Assembly (NCBI GenBank): GCA_029976025.1
Contig: JARKNX010000222.1
Span: 100,395 to 164,394 of the forward strand
Source of the DNA: Aggregatilineales bacterium
Lineage (GTDB): Bacteria > Chloroflexota > Anaerolineae > Aggregatilineales > Ch27
Length of the DNA: 64,000 nucleotides
Direction: 5' to 3'
Shown here: one piece after another, positions 38,833-48,068 of the stretch
Position numbering within the stretch: the first letter of the stretch is position 1
Layout: each line of letters opens with the position of its first letter
Notes under the pieces: model-generated
What the model was told of the DNA's origin: nothing
Database searches by the model: none
The model's input: only the letters and a program-made list of their open reading frames with translations
Made by a program: the position numbers and the translations under genes

Positions 38833-40464
38833 TTATTCCAGAGCGCCCTGCCCCAGGACAAACTGAGCGATCATGCTGTTGATCAGCGTCTCCACCGGTG
38901 CCCGATCATCGGTGAAGACAATATCCGACGGCTCTACTGGCACAATTGACTGAGCCGCGAGCGCCAGTGTATCCCGCAGTAAGGCAGGCATCCCCGGCGG
39001 CAAAGCGGTCAAGTTATCCGCCAGATTCCGGGCCTCCGTAGCGGATTGTGTGGCGACCAGCATGGTGTTGAATGAGCCGGGCACGTCAATCGCGTGCACA
39101 CTGGGAAAGACCCGCAGCAGCGTCGCCGCTATAGCCTCCACCAGTCGCCGATCGGCATCCGTCCGCCCCACATTGATCATGACCACGCCATCCGGCGCGA
39201 GCTTCTGCCGGACTTCCTCAAAAAACTCAACTGTCGTCAGGTGCCAGGGGATGTAAGGCACGCGATAGGCATCAATAGCCACCAGATCGTAATCGCCGTC
39301 CAGCCGGGAAAGGGCGTAGCGCCCGTCATCCACGATCGCGTTCAGGTTGGGCATAGTCATTGCAAAGAAGCGCCGCCCGGCGTCAATGATACCCTGGTCA
39401 ATTTCAATCCCGTCGATCTGGATCGGCCCGTAGACAGCGGTGTACTGCTGGGCGATAGTCCCCGCCGCCAGGCCGATGATCGCCACCTTATCGAGCTTCG
39501 CCGGGTCGTAAGGGGCCGGGTTGAAGTAGGGCGCGGCCAGGAACATATCCCAGGTGGCCGTTGTTTGCAGATGATCGGGATGATACACAGAGTGGACGCC
39601 CTGACCTTCATTCAGAAGCAGGAAACGCGTGCCAGGCGGCTGGCGGGAGACAATCACGCCGTCGTTGACTTCGACAACCTGCACGTAGTTGTACGCCGTT
39701 TCGGCTTCGTACAGCAGCGTCGTCCCCGGAGGAGCCGGCTTGATCGGTCCCCGCACTCCCAGGAGGAGCGCGCAGGCCAGGACAGCCGGCATCCAGCTCG
39801 TGCGCAGCGCGCGCCGCGGCTGAATACGGGCCATCCCCAGAAGCGCCACCGCCAGCAACGCCCCTGCCAGCAGGCCAAATGTCCAGGCCGTCCCAATCGC
39901 CGGGATGAACACGAGCACAGTCCCGAAAGCTCCGATCAGGCTGCCCAGCGTGGAGAAGGCGTATACGCGCCCGGCGACGCGCCCCAGCGTGGCGGTATCC
40001 GCCACCGCCAGCCGGACCAGGAAGGGCGACGCGCAGCCCAGCAGCGTGACCGGGACCGCGAACAGAATCATGACCGACAGGCCAGCCGCGACCAACACGA
40101 CCATATCCACGCTGGCCGGCGCGAATACCGAGGCCATCGTCAGGACAAGCGGGCGGGTCACCACAGGCACCAGCCCGGCGGACAGGCCCGCCCAGGCGAG
40201 CACACGAAACAGCGTTGCCGGGTACGGGGAACGGTCGGCCCACCGCCCGCCTGCGTAATAGCCTGCCGACAGGTTGAGCAGGATGAGCGTGATCACGACC
40301 GACCAGACTACGTCGGAAGTACCCAGCACAATCCCGATCAGGCGAGCTGTCGCAAATTCAATCCCCAGCACCGTCATGCCGGAGACGAAAGCCGTCCCAT
40401 ACAGGAACCAGCGCGGGAGCGGGGCCGTTGCAGAGGATGGAATGGGAGCGGACTGCTGGCTCAC
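38833..40464 (-). CDS. Membrane-fused spermidine-synthase-like protein
   Basis: A 543-residue fusion. Residues about 15-240 contain some seven or eight transmembrane helices of the spermidine-synthase-associated or MFS-like type. Residues about 250-530 form a Rossmann methyltransferase-like domain of the spermine/spermidine synthase family (AIIGLAAGTIAQQY, IDGIEIDQGIIDAGRRFF, VDDGRYAL, DLVAIDAYRVPYIPWHL). The GGGDG loop of true polyamine synthases is replaced by GLAAGT, so aminopropyl transfer is doubtful. The GTG start overlaps the stop of the upstream sensor kinase by 4 nt. Confidence 0.8.
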   Translation of the reverse strand: MSQQSAPIPSSATAPLPRWFLYGTAFVSGMTVLGIEFATARLIGIVLGTSDVVWSVVITLILLNLSAGYYAGGRWADRSPYPATLFRVLAWAGLSAGLVPVVTRPLVLTMASVFAPASVDMVVLVAAGLSVMILFAVPVTLLGCASPFLVRLAVADTATLGRVAGRVYAFSTLGSLIGAFGTVLVFIPAIGTAWTFGLLAGALLAVALLGMARIQPRRALRTSWMPAVLACALLLGVRGPIKPAPPGTTLLYEAETAYNYVQVVEVNDGVIVSRQPPGTRFLLLNEGQGVHSVYHPDHLQTTATWDMFLAAPYFNPAPYDPAKLDKVAIIGLAAGTIAQQYTAVYGPIQIDGIEIDQGIIDAGRRFFAMTMPNLNAIVDDGRYALSRLDGDYDLVAIDAYRVPYIPWHLTTVEFFEEVRQKLAPDGVVMINVGRTDADRRLVEAIAATLLRVFPSVHAIDVPGSFNTMLVATQSATEARNLADNLTALPPGMPALLRDTLALAAQSIVPVEPSDIVFTDDRAPVETLINSMIAQFVLGQGALE

Positions 40465-43232
40465 GCGGCGTCGTCTCTTACCGGCAGGTACAGGACAAAT
40501 GTGCTGCCGTGGCCGGGCTGACTCTCCACAAAGAGGCCGCCGCCATGTCGCTCAGCAACCGATCGGACAATCGAGAGACCCAGCCCGATGCCAGGAGTCA
40601 CCCCCGTCTCCTGCTCGCCAATGCGCATGAAGGAAGCATTCAGGCGCGCGATATCTTCCGCGTCAATGCCGGGGCCAGTGTCGCGGATGTAGACACCCAG
40701 ATAGCGCCACTGGCCGATAAGAAACGGTTTGACTTCCAGCGTAACCTGGCCGCCAGGCGGCGTGTACTTGAGCGCATTCTCCACCAGCTCATTACAGGCG
40801 CGGGTCAGCCATTCGTAATCGCCGTAGACTTGCGGAAGATCCGGGTCGGGCGGCGCAAACACCATCTGCACGGACTGGGCCGCCGCTGTCTCGTTATAGC
40901 GCACCTGCAGCGCATCCAGCAGAGAATAGAAGTTGATTGCGTCAGTCATCGACAGGGCGCCGCTGTCAGCCAGACGAGTCGCGCTCAGTACTTTCTCCCA
41001 CACCTGATCGAGCCGAAGCGCTTGCTGCTGGAGCACATTCAGATAAGTCTGACTTTGTTCAGGGTCCTCAATGGACCTGGTCAGCAGGTGTAGATGCAGC
41101 TTGAGGTTCATCAGCGGCGTGCCAACTTCGTGCGCGATGAGGGTCATGAAGCGCGCCTTCATCCGTTCAATAGCCCGCTCCTCGCCCACCCGGCGCAAGC
41201 TGATGATGAAGCCATTCACCTCCCCACTCTGCTCCTGATAGGGCAGGCCCGACGTTTCCAGAATGATCGGGTATCCCTCGCGGTGCCGCATCCTCAGCTC
41301 GCCGCGCCAGGGGCGGCCGTTCTGCGCCGCTTCATTCATCTCCTCCGCCATGTTGCGGAGCATTGTCTCGTGCAGGAAGCTCGCCAGTGGCCTGCCCAGA
41401 ATATCCATCTGCGACCAGCCCAGCATCCTGTACACCGCCTCGTTAGCGTAAGTGATCCGGTTGTTGAAGCTGGTGATGATGACGCCATCGTCGATGCTAC
41501 TCAGGATAGTCTCCGTCTGCTCCCGCTGGAAACGGATTTCGGCTGTACGGGCCATAACCTGTTTCTGGAGGTTGAGGGCGTGCCCTTCCACCTGTTCAAA
41601 CAGGAGGGCGCTCTCCACTGCCATCGAAACCTGCGTGGCGAGGGCTTCCAGAATAAGCCTGTGCTGCGGGCCGTAGAATCCGGGGGTGGTATGATCCAGA
41701 CAGAGCGCCCCGATCAGCTCGCCTCGCACGTGGATAGGCGCCCCGGCCCACGAGTTCACCGGGCTTGACTCGCCGAGCGACACCCAGTCCGCGCTTTTAT
41801 GCACATCCGGAATCACGACAACTTCGCCTGTTATCCCCACCTTCGACAGGGCCGGCTGCTGATCGAAATCCCAGTAGTTGATAAACCCGGCGCCGCTCAG
41901 CTTCTGCTCCGAACGCACCTGGCCGATCCAGCTAAACAGGTGATAGGTGCCGCTCCGGTCCGTAATCCAGACAGAGGCAGAATGATAAGGCAGGACACGG
42001 CCAACCTGTTCCAGCACCTGCTTCAACACATCTTCCTGGCGTAACATGCCAGTCAGGGAGAGTCCGATATCGCGCAGCGTCTCCGCGATACGTCGCTGCT
42101 GCTGCTCCGCCTCATACAGGTGCGCTTTCTCCAGTGCCACCCCTGCCTGTCGCGCCAGCAGATTAGCCAGAATCTCATCCTGGCGGCTAAACATACCGGC
42201 CTCACGGCCCTCAATGGAGAGAGTTCCCCACGTGCGCGTGCTGGTAATCAACGGGGCAACCAGAAGCGAAAGGAACGGCGGGGGGTGCGACCCGACGATG
42301 AAGCGGGGGTCAGTCCGGATATCCGATACTGTGATAACCTGTTTCCCGGCGATAGCATGGCCGGCGATGCCAACTCCGGGTTTGAATACAACCAGGTTAT
42401 GCGTCTTGAATGCTCCCTCCGAGGCCTGGACTGTCTTCATGCGCTCCCCTGCCTCATCCAGAAGCTGCATCGTCACTACCAGCGCCTGCGGAAATACCTG
42501 CATCGCCGATTCGATCACCCGCTGCAGAACCTCATCAAGCTGCAAGGTACTGGTGATCGCGATCATCGCATTATTCAGAGCCAGCATCGCCTGGCTGTAA
42601 TGCTGAAGTGTGGCCTGAGAGGTTTGCCAGTAGCCAACAGCCCGATCAATCTCCAGCACAAATTCGCGCCCGTTCACGTGGATCAGGCCGGCTGACATAT
42701 CAACTGTAACCGGGCTGCCATCATGATGTCTGTGCAGTATCTGGTCTTGCAATCCACTGCCGGCGCGCAGACGATCTGCGTCCCGGAGCTGCGAAATAGA
42801 GTCGTGAGGTTCGACATGCAGGATGTCGATCGGCTGGCCAATCAGCTCTTCGCGCATGTAGCCGGTCAGCTCCGCTGCGGCAGGGTTACACTCCACAACG
42901 CGCCAGCGTCCATCTTCACCATGGGGGTCCAGCAAAATAGCGGCATCCGGAAAATGCTCAAAAAGCGCCCGGTAGACCCTGAGGAATTGCCCTGTTGGCT
43001 CAGCATCAGCAACCGGGGCGTCAGGCTCTCTCCGGCGCTCTTGCTTCGCATAGAGCGCCAATCCCCCCGCCCCGGTCAGCGCCACCAGCAGGAGGCCGGG
43101 AAAAATCGACTCTGGCGACAACGAGCGCCATAACACATAGAGGCCCATCGCCGCCAGGACAGCGCTCACATATACAAGCCACGCGTGCTTCATTCGATAC
43201 TGTATGCCATCGAACATCAGAATATCGTCCAC
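40461..43232 (-). CDS. Sensor histidine kinase with PAS and GAF domains
   Basis: A 923-residue sensor kinase. Two N-terminal helices (residues about 16-60) are followed by a PAS domain (FEHFPDAAILLDP), two GAF domains near 225-375 and 390-550, and a second PAS near 575-690 (ETILSSIDDGVIITSF). The DHp H-box is FMTLIAHEVGTPLMNLK with phospho-acceptor His701. The ATPase domain carries N (NELVENALKYT), G1 (DTGPGI) and G2 (GIGLGLSIV) boxes. The unusual HEVGTP replaces the common HELRTP. No response regulator is adjacent. Start may be GTG 43232 or ATG 43217. Confidence 0.92.
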   Translation of the reverse strand: MDDILMFDGIQYRMKHAWLVYVSAVLAAMGLYVLWRSLSPESIFPGLLLVALTGAGGLALYAKQERRREPDAPVADAEPTGQFLRVYRALFEHFPDAAILLDPHGEDGRWRVVECNPAAAELTGYMREELIGQPIDILHVEPHDSISQLRDADRLRAGSGLQDQILHRHHDGSPVTVDMSAGLIHVNGREFVLEIDRAVGYWQTSQATLQHYSQAMLALNNAMIAITSTLQLDEVLQRVIESAMQVFPQALVVTMQLLDEAGERMKTVQASEGAFKTHNLVVFKPGVGIAGHAIAGKQVITVSDIRTDPRFIVGSHPPPFLSLLVAPLITSTRTWGTLSIEGREAGMFSRQDEILANLLARQAGVALEKAHLYEAEQQQRRIAETLRDIGLSLTGMLRQEDVLKQVLEQVGRVLPYHSASVWITDRSGTYHLFSWIGQVRSEQKLSGAGFINYWDFDQQPALSKVGITGEVVVIPDVHKSADWVSLGESSPVNSWAGAPIHVRGELIGALCLDHTTPGFYGPQHRLILEALATQVSMAVESALLFEQVEGHALNLQKQVMARTAEIRFQREQTETILSSIDDGVIITSFNNRITYANEAVYRMLGWSQMDILGRPLASFLHETMLRNMAEEMNEAAQNGRPWRGELRMRHREGYPIILETSGLPYQEQSGEVNGFIISLRRVGEERAIERMKARFMTLIAHEVGTPLMNLKLHLHLLTRSIEDPEQSQTYLNVLQQQALRLDQVWEKVLSATRLADSGALSMTDAINFYSLLDALQVRYNETAAAQSVQMVFAPPDPDLPQVYGDYEWLTRACNELVENALKYTPPGGQVTLEVKPFLIGQWRYLGVYIRDTGPGIDAEDIARLNASFMRIGEQETGVTPGIGLGLSIVRSVAERHGGGLFVESQPGHGSTFVLYLPVRDDAA

Positions 43233-43249
43233 GTAAAATCTGAGAGCCG

Positions 43250-43258
43250 ATTATAGCA
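43250..43258 (-). promoter_or_regulatory. Extended -10 promoter of the sensor kinase
   Basis: TGCTATAAT on the minus strand is a perfect extended -10, about 20-30 nt before the possible start codons of the kinase. Confidence 0.5.
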
Positions 43259-43382
43259 GACAAACGAGAAACCTTTTCCGGGGCTACCCGGGGGGACTTC
43301 AGACATCCTGCGCCGGCCTGCACGATGGTGTACACTAGATAGCAGGATGATCATGCTTGAATACGATACCCGGGGGCGTACA

Positions 43383-44342
43383 ATGTCAACACGACTGGCA
43401 CATGCAACGCTGCGGATGACGGCGATTCTGTTAACTCTGGCGGCAATTCTGTCCGTGCTGACGGGCGCTGCTTTTGCTCAGGGTGGGCCTAAAACCCATG
43501 TCGTCAAAGAGGGGGAGAATCTGACCCGGATTGCAGAGATGTACGGGGTCACGGTTGACGCTCTGCTGGCCGCCAACAGAATCGATAATCCCGATCTCAT
43601 CCTGGTCGGCACGGAACTCGTGATCCCGGCGGAAGGCCCGACAACTGCCGCGGACGGACAGGGCGGCGGTGGCGGGGTAGAAGTAGCTGTCTATGTGGTG
43701 CAGCCCCGGGACACCATTGACACAATCGCGCAGATGCTCAATGTCGATCCCACGGCCATCATCGCCGCCAACTTCGACCCGGACGATAACCCCGGCCTGA
43801 TCTTCCCCGGCCAGACCCTGCTCATCCCTTCCGACGCTGGCCCTTACACCAACCGGCTGCCGCTCTTCCCGCCGGCTGAACGGCGCACCGATCTACCGAT
43901 CGCTGCCCCGGATGGTCAGGGTGGCGGCGGAATACCGGCGGGCGAAGCCTATGTGGTGCAGCCGGGCGATATGCTGGACAGCCTCGCGCAATCATTCGAT
44001 GTCGCTATCGAGTCGATCATCTATGCCAACGACCTGAGTTATCCGTATATTCTGTTCCCCGGCCAGACCCTGCTCATTCCGGCAGACGCCCCGCCCTACG
44101 GCGTCGTCCCGCCGAACCCCGCCATGCTGCCATCCGTCAGGGCGGCCGCGAGCAGCGGCATCCGTGACGGGCAGGGCGGTGGCGGAACGACCAGCACCGG
44201 CCGGGTTTACGTGGTCCGCAAGGGCGATACAATCCTCAGCATTGTGCTCGCTCATGACATCGCGCTGATGGATTTTCTGCAGGCCAACACCTTTTTACTG
44301 AACGCACAACTTGAGCCGGGTGTGGAGTTGACGCTGCCCTGA
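43383..44342 (+). CDS. Secreted protein with four LysM repeats
   Basis: A 319-residue protein with a signal peptide ending AAFAQ near residue 32. Four LysM units follow, starting at THVVKEGENLTRIAEMYG, VYVVQPRDTIDTIAQMLN, AYVVQPGDMLDSLAQSFD and VYVVRKGDTILSIVLAHD; the last is the least typical. The linker before units 2, 3 and 4 each contains DGQGGGG. LysM domains bind GlcNAc-containing glycans, so it probably coats the cell wall. Starts at 43347, 43353 or 43383 are possible; I chose the one nearest the signal peptide. The next gene begins 10 nt after the stop. Confidence 0.88.
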   Translation: MSTRLAHATLRMTAILLTLAAILSVLTGAAFAQGGPKTHVVKEGENLTRIAEMYGVTVDALLAANRIDNPDLILVGTELVIPAEGPTTAADGQGGGGGVEVAVYVVQPRDTIDTIAQMLNVDPTAIIAANFDPDDNPGLIFPGQTLLIPSDAGPYTNRLPLFPPAERRTDLPIAAPDGQGGGGIPAGEAYVVQPGDMLDSLAQSFDVAIESIIYANDLSYPYILFPGQTLLIPADAPPYGVVPPNPAMLPSVRAAASSGIRDGQGGGGTTSTGRVYVVRKGDTILSIVLAHDIALMDFLQANTFLLNAQLEPGVELTLP

Positions 44343-44352
44343 GCCGGACCCG

Positions 44353-46251
44353 ATGACTGTTCCATCTCCCCAGAAAGCTCGCTGGCTGGTCGTCAAGCTG
44401 GCTGATATTGGCGACCTGCTCCTGATCACGCCTGCCCTGGCGCGGCTGCGGGCGGCCCAGCCAGGCGCGACCATCCATGTCCTGACCACCGGCCATAGCG
44501 CCCCGATCCTGCCCGACGGTCTCGTAGATGACGTGATCATCTTCGACAAGTTCGCCTTCGACCGCCCGCTGGACGCGCTGCGCCCGGGTAATCTCCGTCA
44601 GGCTCTGGCGCTGGCGCACCGCCTGCGCAGCGGAAAATACGACGCAATCCTGATCCTGCACCACCTGACAACGCGCTTTGGAGCGTTGAAGTATGCCGCG
44701 CTTGCCTTCGCCTCTGGCGCGCCGCGCCGCGCCGGCCTGGATAACGGCCGCGGCTGGTTTCTGAACGTCACCGTGCCCGATGGAGGGTTTGGCGCCCGGC
44801 ATGAAGCTGCCTGCTGGCTCAGCGTAGTGGATATGGCCCTCGGCAGGAATCCAGCCGCGCTCTACTCGCCACAGGAACACCCGCTTCAGGCGCGAATCAC
44901 TGACGCTGATCGGGCCTGGGCGGCCGCCCGCCTGCCCGCGCCGGAGGGCGGCCCGCGCATCGCCGTGCATACCGGCAGCGGCGGTTATTCGCTGGCGCGC
45001 CGCTGGGCGCCGGAGTCTTTCGCCCGGGCGGCTGATCTGCTGTGGGCGGAAAACGGGGCGCAGATCGTGGTCGTTGGCGGGCCGGATGATCAGGGCGAAG
45101 CAGCGCTGGCCGCCATGCGGAATCCCGCCTTCAGCCTGATCGGGCAAACGACGCTGGGGCAGTTGGGCGCTGTGTTGGAAGCGTGCGACGCGTTCATCGG
45201 AGCTGACAGCGGCGTGATGCACCTGGCCGCCGCCGCAGGAACCCGCGTAGCCGCGCTCTTTGGACCCAGCAACGCCGATGCCTGGGGACCGTGGAGCGCG
45301 CGCGCCGCCGTCATCCGCAGCGCGCCGCCGTGCAGCCCGTGCAGCTATATCATGGGGACAGTTGGCCAGCGCGACGGCTGTCCGGCCCGGACGTGTATGC
45401 GGATGATCACGCCGGAACGTGTCGCCGCCGCAGTCACGTCGCTATTGCATGATAACATCCCGGCGAAAGAATCTCCCCCCGGCAGGCCGCCCCGGCCGGG
45501 TCGCGTGCGCATACTGGGCATCCCGCTCGACCCGATCACATGGGACGATCTGCGCGTTCTGCTGGCGACCTGGATCGCCGCAGGTAGCCCGCATCAGATA
45601 TGCACGGTCAACCCGGAATTTGTGATGGTGGCCCAGCGCGACGTGCATTTTTACACCCTGCTCCAGCGGGCCGATCTATGCGCCGCCGACGGACAGGGAT
45701 TGTTGTGGGCCGCCAGGCGGCTGGGCAGCCCCCTGCCCGCCCGCATCACCGGCTCAGACGGCGTCCCTCTGATTGCCCGTTGGGCCGCCGAACAGGGATG
45801 GCGGCTCTTCCTGCTTGGCGCAGCCGAAGGCGTCGCCGCGCAGGCCGCCGATGTGCTGATGCGGGAAAATCCCGGTCTGCAAATCGCAGGAGTCTACAGC
45901 GGCAGCCCATCCCCGGAAGAGGAGGATGGCATTGTCGCCCGTATCAATGACAGCCGCGCCGATATTCTCTTTGTAGCTTATGGAGCGCCCAACCAGGACA
46001 AATGGATCGCCCGCAATCTGCCGCGCCTCCATGTCAGCATGGCGATGGGGGTCGGCGGCTCACTGGATTTTGTCGCCGGGGTTCAGAAGCGCGCGCCTGT
46101 CTCCTGGCAGCGCCTCGGCCTGGAATGGCTGTATCGACTGATCCGCGAACCCTGGCGCTGGAAGCGCATGACCCGCCTGCCCCGTTTCGTGCTGGCTGTT
46201 CTGCGGCACGGCGGGCGCGGGCCGGCCAGCTTCGAGGGGCCGCCGCGCTGA
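44353..46251 (+). CDS. Fused GT9 heptosyltransferase-like and GT26 WecG/TagA-like protein
   Basis: A 632-residue two-domain protein. Residues about 10-355 match GT9 ADP-heptose:LPS heptosyltransferases: VVKLADIGDLLLITPAL, RIAVHTGSGGYSLARRW, FIGADSGVMHLAAAAGT and ALFGPSNADAWGPW. Residues about 384-620 match the WecG/TagA/CpsF family (GT26): ICTVNPEFVMVAQRD, ADLCAADGQGLLWAARRLG and VAYGAPNQDKWI. A Pro-rich linker of about 25 residues joins them. Both enzymes add sugars to lipid-linked glycan intermediates. It lies 10 nt after the LysM gene. The continuous frame through the join argues against a sequencing artefact. Confidence 0.88.
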   Translation: MTVPSPQKARWLVVKLADIGDLLLITPALARLRAAQPGATIHVLTTGHSAPILPDGLVDDVIIFDKFAFDRPLDALRPGNLRQALALAHRLRSGKYDAILILHHLTTRFGALKYAALAFASGAPRRAGLDNGRGWFLNVTVPDGGFGARHEAACWLSVVDMALGRNPAALYSPQEHPLQARITDADRAWAAARLPAPEGGPRIAVHTGSGGYSLARRWAPESFARAADLLWAENGAQIVVVGGPDDQGEAALAAMRNPAFSLIGQTTLGQLGAVLEACDAFIGADSGVMHLAAAAGTRVAALFGPSNADAWGPWSARAAVIRSAPPCSPCSYIMGTVGQRDGCPARTCMRMITPERVAAAVTSLLHDNIPAKESPPGRPPRPGRVRILGIPLDPITWDDLRVLLATWIAAGSPHQICTVNPEFVMVAQRDVHFYTLLQRADLCAADGQGLLWAARRLGSPLPARITGSDGVPLIARWAAEQGWRLFLLGAAEGVAAQAADVLMRENPGLQIAGVYSGSPSPEEEDGIVARINDSRADILFVAYGAPNQDKWIARNLPRLHVSMAMGVGGSLDFVAGVQKRAPVSWQRLGLEWLYRLIREPWRWKRMTRLPRFVLAVLRHGGRGPASFEGPPR

Positions 46252-46265
46252 TCGAAGCATGCTCC

Positions 46266-46685
46266 TCACTCCCCCATTATCTGGACGACCAGCCGGCGCG
46301 AGCGGCCGCGATTATCAAAATCCACGAAGATGATCTGCTGCCAGGTGCCCAGCAGGAGCTGGCGGTTGACAAAAGGCACGGTCAGCGATGGTCCCAGCAA
46401 CGCGGCCCGGACATGGCTGTGGCCATTGCCGTCATTCCACTGCGCGTGATGGGCATAGGGGCGGTCCGGGCTGGCAATCTCATCAAAGAGGCGCTGAAAG
46501 TCACTTAATGCGCCTTCCTCGTACTCGATTGTGGTCAGCGCTCCGGTTGAGCCGGGACAGAACACGGTCACAATTCCGTCATTAAATTCGCTGTCCGCGA
46601 CTGCCTGGGCAACCTGAGGCGTAATATCGATTATTTCCGCATTGCCGCGCGTCTGAAGGTTCAACGCTGCTGTATGAACTCCCAT
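46266..46685 (-). CDS. YjbQ/UPF0047 family protein
   Basis: A 139-residue protein of the YjbQ family, small hexamer-type proteins with weak thiamine-phosphate synthase activity in E. coli. Conserved features are ITPQVAQAVADS, GIVTVFCPGSTGALTTIEYE, and the HAQWNDGNGHSHVRAALLG block with metal-binding His residues, ending GTWQQIIFVDFDNRGRSRR. ATG 46685 has a strong GGGGAGG site; the frame is open far upstream, but that part overlaps the divergent dehydrogenase gene. Cellular role unclear. Confidence 0.9.
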   Translation of the reverse strand: MGVHTAALNLQTRGNAEIIDITPQVAQAVADSEFNDGIVTVFCPGSTGALTTIEYEEGALSDFQRLFDEIASPDRPYAHHAQWNDGNGHSHVRAALLGPSLTVPFVNRQLLLGTWQQIIFVDFDNRGRSRRLVVQIMGE

Positions 46686-46907
46686 CCAGTTACCTCCCCA
46701 ATAACTGAAAATTGTTGAATATGCCCAGTCTACCACGATCGCGCGGCAGAGCAGAGCAGCCGGCTCTCCGATGAAGGCGCGTATACAAATCCCATGCAAT
46801 TTACTCCCCGCCGGGATACACTGAACGCGCCTCGCGCCCGCACAAGAATGGCTGTGCCAGACCGCCGGGCGCATCTTCTCGCCAGTCACTATAAGGAGCG
46901 CAATGGC

Positions 46908-47798
46908 ATGCACAAAGTAGGGTATATCGGCCTGGGCCTGATGGGCGCGCCCATGGCCCGCAATCTGATGAAGGCGGGGTACCAACTGGTTATCCATAAC
47001 CGGAGCAGAGGCATCGTGGATCAACTGGCGGCGGAAGGTGCGACGCCGGCCTTTTGCCCCCGCGAAGTGGCCGAGCAGGTGGATGTTGTCTTCACCAATC
47101 TGCCCGATTCCCCGGATGTCGAACGAATCGCGCTCGGCCCCGAAGGGATTATCGAAGGCGCCCACGCCGGGTTAATCTTTGTCGATAACAGCACCATCAA
47201 GCCAGAGACGGCCCGGCATATCGCCCGGGAACTGGCCAGGGCTGGCGTGCCCGCGCTGGATGCGCCGGTCAGCGGCGGCGAAATCGGCGCCAAAGCGGGG
47301 ACGCTGACGATTATGGTCGGCGGGCCGGAAGAGGCTTTCGAGGCGGTGATGCCGCTCTTTCAGGCAATGGGCAAGAGCGTCACCCGGATCGGTGACAGCG
47401 GCGCCGGGCAGGTGGCTAAATGCGCCAACCAGACTATTGTTGCCGCCCAGATGGCGGGCATGGCGGAGGCGCTCGTTCTGGCGCAAAAGAGCGGTGTGGA
47501 CCCGCGCAAGGTCGTACAGGCTATCAGCAAGGGCGCGGCGCAATGCTGGGCGCTGGACACCAAGCCAGATCGCATCTTTCGGCGGGAGCTAACACCGGGC
47601 TTCAAAGCCTATATGCAGCACAAAGACCTCAATATCGTGCTGGAGACCGGCAACATCTACGGAGTTCCCATGCCTGTAACGGCCACAATCCAGCAGCTTT
47701 ACCGCGCCATGCTGGCCACCGGGAACGAAAATCTGGATAACAGCGCCATCATCACCGTGCTGGAGGCGTTGGCCGGGGTGGTTGTCGGCGGCGAATAG
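46908..47798 (+). CDS. Beta-hydroxyacid dehydrogenase (3-hydroxyisobutyrate or tartronate semialdehyde type)
   Basis: A 296-residue NAD(P)-dependent oxidoreductase. GYIGLGLMGAPMARNLMKAG is the dinucleotide fold, VFTNLPDSPDVE a family motif, DAPVSGGEIGAKAGTLTIMVGG the substrate-binding signature, and GQVAKCANQ carries the catalytic Lys. This family includes 3-hydroxyisobutyrate dehydrogenase and 2-hydroxy-3-oxopropionate reductase; sequence alone does not separate them. The ATG at 46908 has AAGGAG upstream. Transcribed alone, divergent from yjbQ. Confidence 0.9.
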   Translation: MHKVGYIGLGLMGAPMARNLMKAGYQLVIHNRSRGIVDQLAAEGATPAFCPREVAEQVDVVFTNLPDSPDVERIALGPEGIIEGAHAGLIFVDNSTIKPETARHIARELARAGVPALDAPVSGGEIGAKAGTLTIMVGGPEEAFEAVMPLFQAMGKSVTRIGDSGAGQVAKCANQTIVAAQMAGMAEALVLAQKSGVDPRKVVQAISKGAAQCWALDTKPDRIFRRELTPGFKAYMQHKDLNIVLETGNIYGVPMPVTATIQQLYRAMLATGNENLDNSAIITVLEALAGVVVGGE

Positions 47799-47825
47799 CG
47801 TGCACAGGGCCAGGGACGTTTCACA

Positions 47826-47956
47826 TCCGGGGTAGAAGACAGGAACCGCAAAGATGCAGAAGACACAGGGGAAAGCCCTCCGTCCTCTCTCTGCGTTCTC
47901 TGGTTCTCTGCGGGCAAGATCTTTTCTTTTCGGAGCCATCCCTGATCCGAAATGCC
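47826..47956. repeat. Palindromic intergenic element, copy B (diverged)
   Basis: Related to copy A at 7867-8000: both share a GGAAC start of the interior, a GCAAAGA segment, GTCCTCTCTCTG / GTCCTCTGTG, and CAAGATCTTTTCTTTTCGGAG in B against CAAAGTCTTTTCTTCCCAGAG in A. The ends TTTCACATCCGGGG and CCTGATCCGAAATG are only partly complementary here. Boundaries are approximate. Confidence 0.55.
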
Positions 47957-47969
47957 CCGCCGGGGTGAA

Positions 47970-47999
47970 TTGTTCCTTGCCAGCATGTTAGTGTACAAT
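47970..47999 (+). promoter_or_regulatory. Candidate promoter for the TPR gene
   Basis: TTGTTC (47970-47975) and TACAAT (47994-47999) are 18 nt apart, just downstream of repeat copy B. Confidence 0.35.
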
Positions 48000-48068
48000 G
48001 ACATCATGGGCGACGGTTGATCTGGCCCGGATTTCATGATCGTGACGCGCACTTATGAGGATGGCCTC

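Noticed and set aside
39094..40521. Plus-strand frame of about 475 codons antisense to the spermidine-synthase-like gene
   Set aside because: Rich in Arg, Gln and His as expected of an antisense shadow; no recognisable motif.
46686..47165. Longer N-terminus of the YjbQ protein
   Set aside because: The frame is open, but this part overlaps the dehydrogenase gene in antisense, and a strong GGGGAGG site precedes the ATG at 46685.
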